Below are positions 63,118 to 64,000 of a stretch of 64,000 nt of DNA, in pieces; position 1 is the first letter of the stretch; each line of letters opens with the position of its first letter. Origin of the DNA: CAZAYP01 sp964489425 [NCBI: uncultured Verrucomicrobiota bacterium] (GTDB lineage: Bacteria; Verrucomicrobiota; Kiritimatiellia; RZYC01). The position numbers and the translations under genes were made by a program. The stretch is from assembly GCA_964489425.1 (NCBI GenBank), contig CAZAYP010000012.1:24808-88807 (forward strand). The letters are read 5' to 3'. The notes below the pieces were generated by a model. That model saw nothing but the letters and a program-made list of their open reading frames with translations, was not told where the DNA came from and searched no databases.

Positions 63118-63147
63118 AGCGGGGGCGCCGGCCGCGACGCCCCCGCT
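63118..63147 (-). promoter_or_regulatory. GC-rich hairpin between gap and pgk
   Basis: AGCGGGGGCG (63118-63127) and CGCCCCCGCT (63138-63147) pair perfectly over ten bases with a ten-base loop. It lies 20 bases downstream of the gap stop, with no U run, so it is more likely a processing or stability element or attenuator than a full terminator. Confidence 0.6.
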
Positions 63148-63167
63148 GTTGCGAAGCTTACTCTGGT

Positions 63168-64000
<833 letters not shown>

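Overview
This is a GC-rich bacterial chromosome segment with an envelope typical of Gram-negative bacteria. It carries signal-peptide proteins with modular repeats, a lipoprotein-like gene, many hybrid kinases, an RsbW/RsbU/STAS partner-switching module, SecG with a long Ala/Pro tail, and a gap-pgk-tpiA-secG run. The secreted phospholipase D-like proteins, lamin-tail and starch-binding-like modules and generous spacing suggest a PVC-type bacterium (Verrucomicrobiota/Kiritimatiellota-like). That placement is inference; no rRNA or ribosomal protein is present to test it.

Layout. Positions 1-4120 are the right end of a mobile element abutting the 3' end of a tRNA-Met(CAU) gene at 4121-4196. Its leftward operon (excisionase-like HTH protein, then a ParB-domain/topoisomerase VI-A-like fusion, then small proteins) is divergent from an HTH/zinc-ribbon protein of unknown function. 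Four GGGTGCAC motifs lie between that last gene and the tRNA. Positions 4356-6548 hold a dead copper-type P-ATPase, broken by a 208-bp MITE-like insertion with a 7-bp target duplication and by a frameshift in a six-base homopolymer. Positions 6877-10681 are housekeeping: a Tat-type phosphodiesterase, an MTA/SAH deaminase-type amidohydrolase, an orphan ParA, a nitroreductase and a small membrane protein. Positions 10728-15123 hold an RsbW-like kinase plus lipoprotein, divergent from a large multi-PAS hybrid kinase.

Positions 15149-18986 hold a membrane protein and a tightly coupled oxidative pentose-phosphate operon (gnd-zwf-pgl). Positions 19026-25601 are regulatory: a degenerate kinase-REC protein translationally coupled to an orphan ABC permease, a zinc-ribbon membrane protein, a NarL-type regulator, Maf, and two REC-kinase proteins, one with a decayed ATP site. 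Positions 25675-28384 are two glycosyltransferases and a coiled-coil partner. A transketolase-like enzyme, a small-ORF/nucleotidyltransferase pair, nested inverted repeats and a secreted propeller-like protein follow, then a decayed IS1380-family transposase.

Positions 35450-39055 (minus) are a methyltransferase, glycerate kinase, nitroreductase and zincin-like operon. Positions 39198-43431 (plus) encode an RsbW-REC-RsbU fusion, a STAS protein and a P1B-type ATPase whose usual CPC motif reads CPF. Positions 43468-46383 carry a GT2 glycosyltransferase, a membrane protein and an SPFH/NfeD pair. Positions 46469-58380 are an envelope/secretion block: two paralogous secreted PLD-family proteins flanking a BtpA-family protein, a 1167-aa triple-repeat secreted protein, a REC regulator with a small partner, and a 1138-aa protein with four starch-binding-like modules and a lamin-tail-like domain. 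Positions 58594-64000 hold an anchored peptide-binding protein, secG, tpiA, pgk and the truncated gap gene at the window edge.
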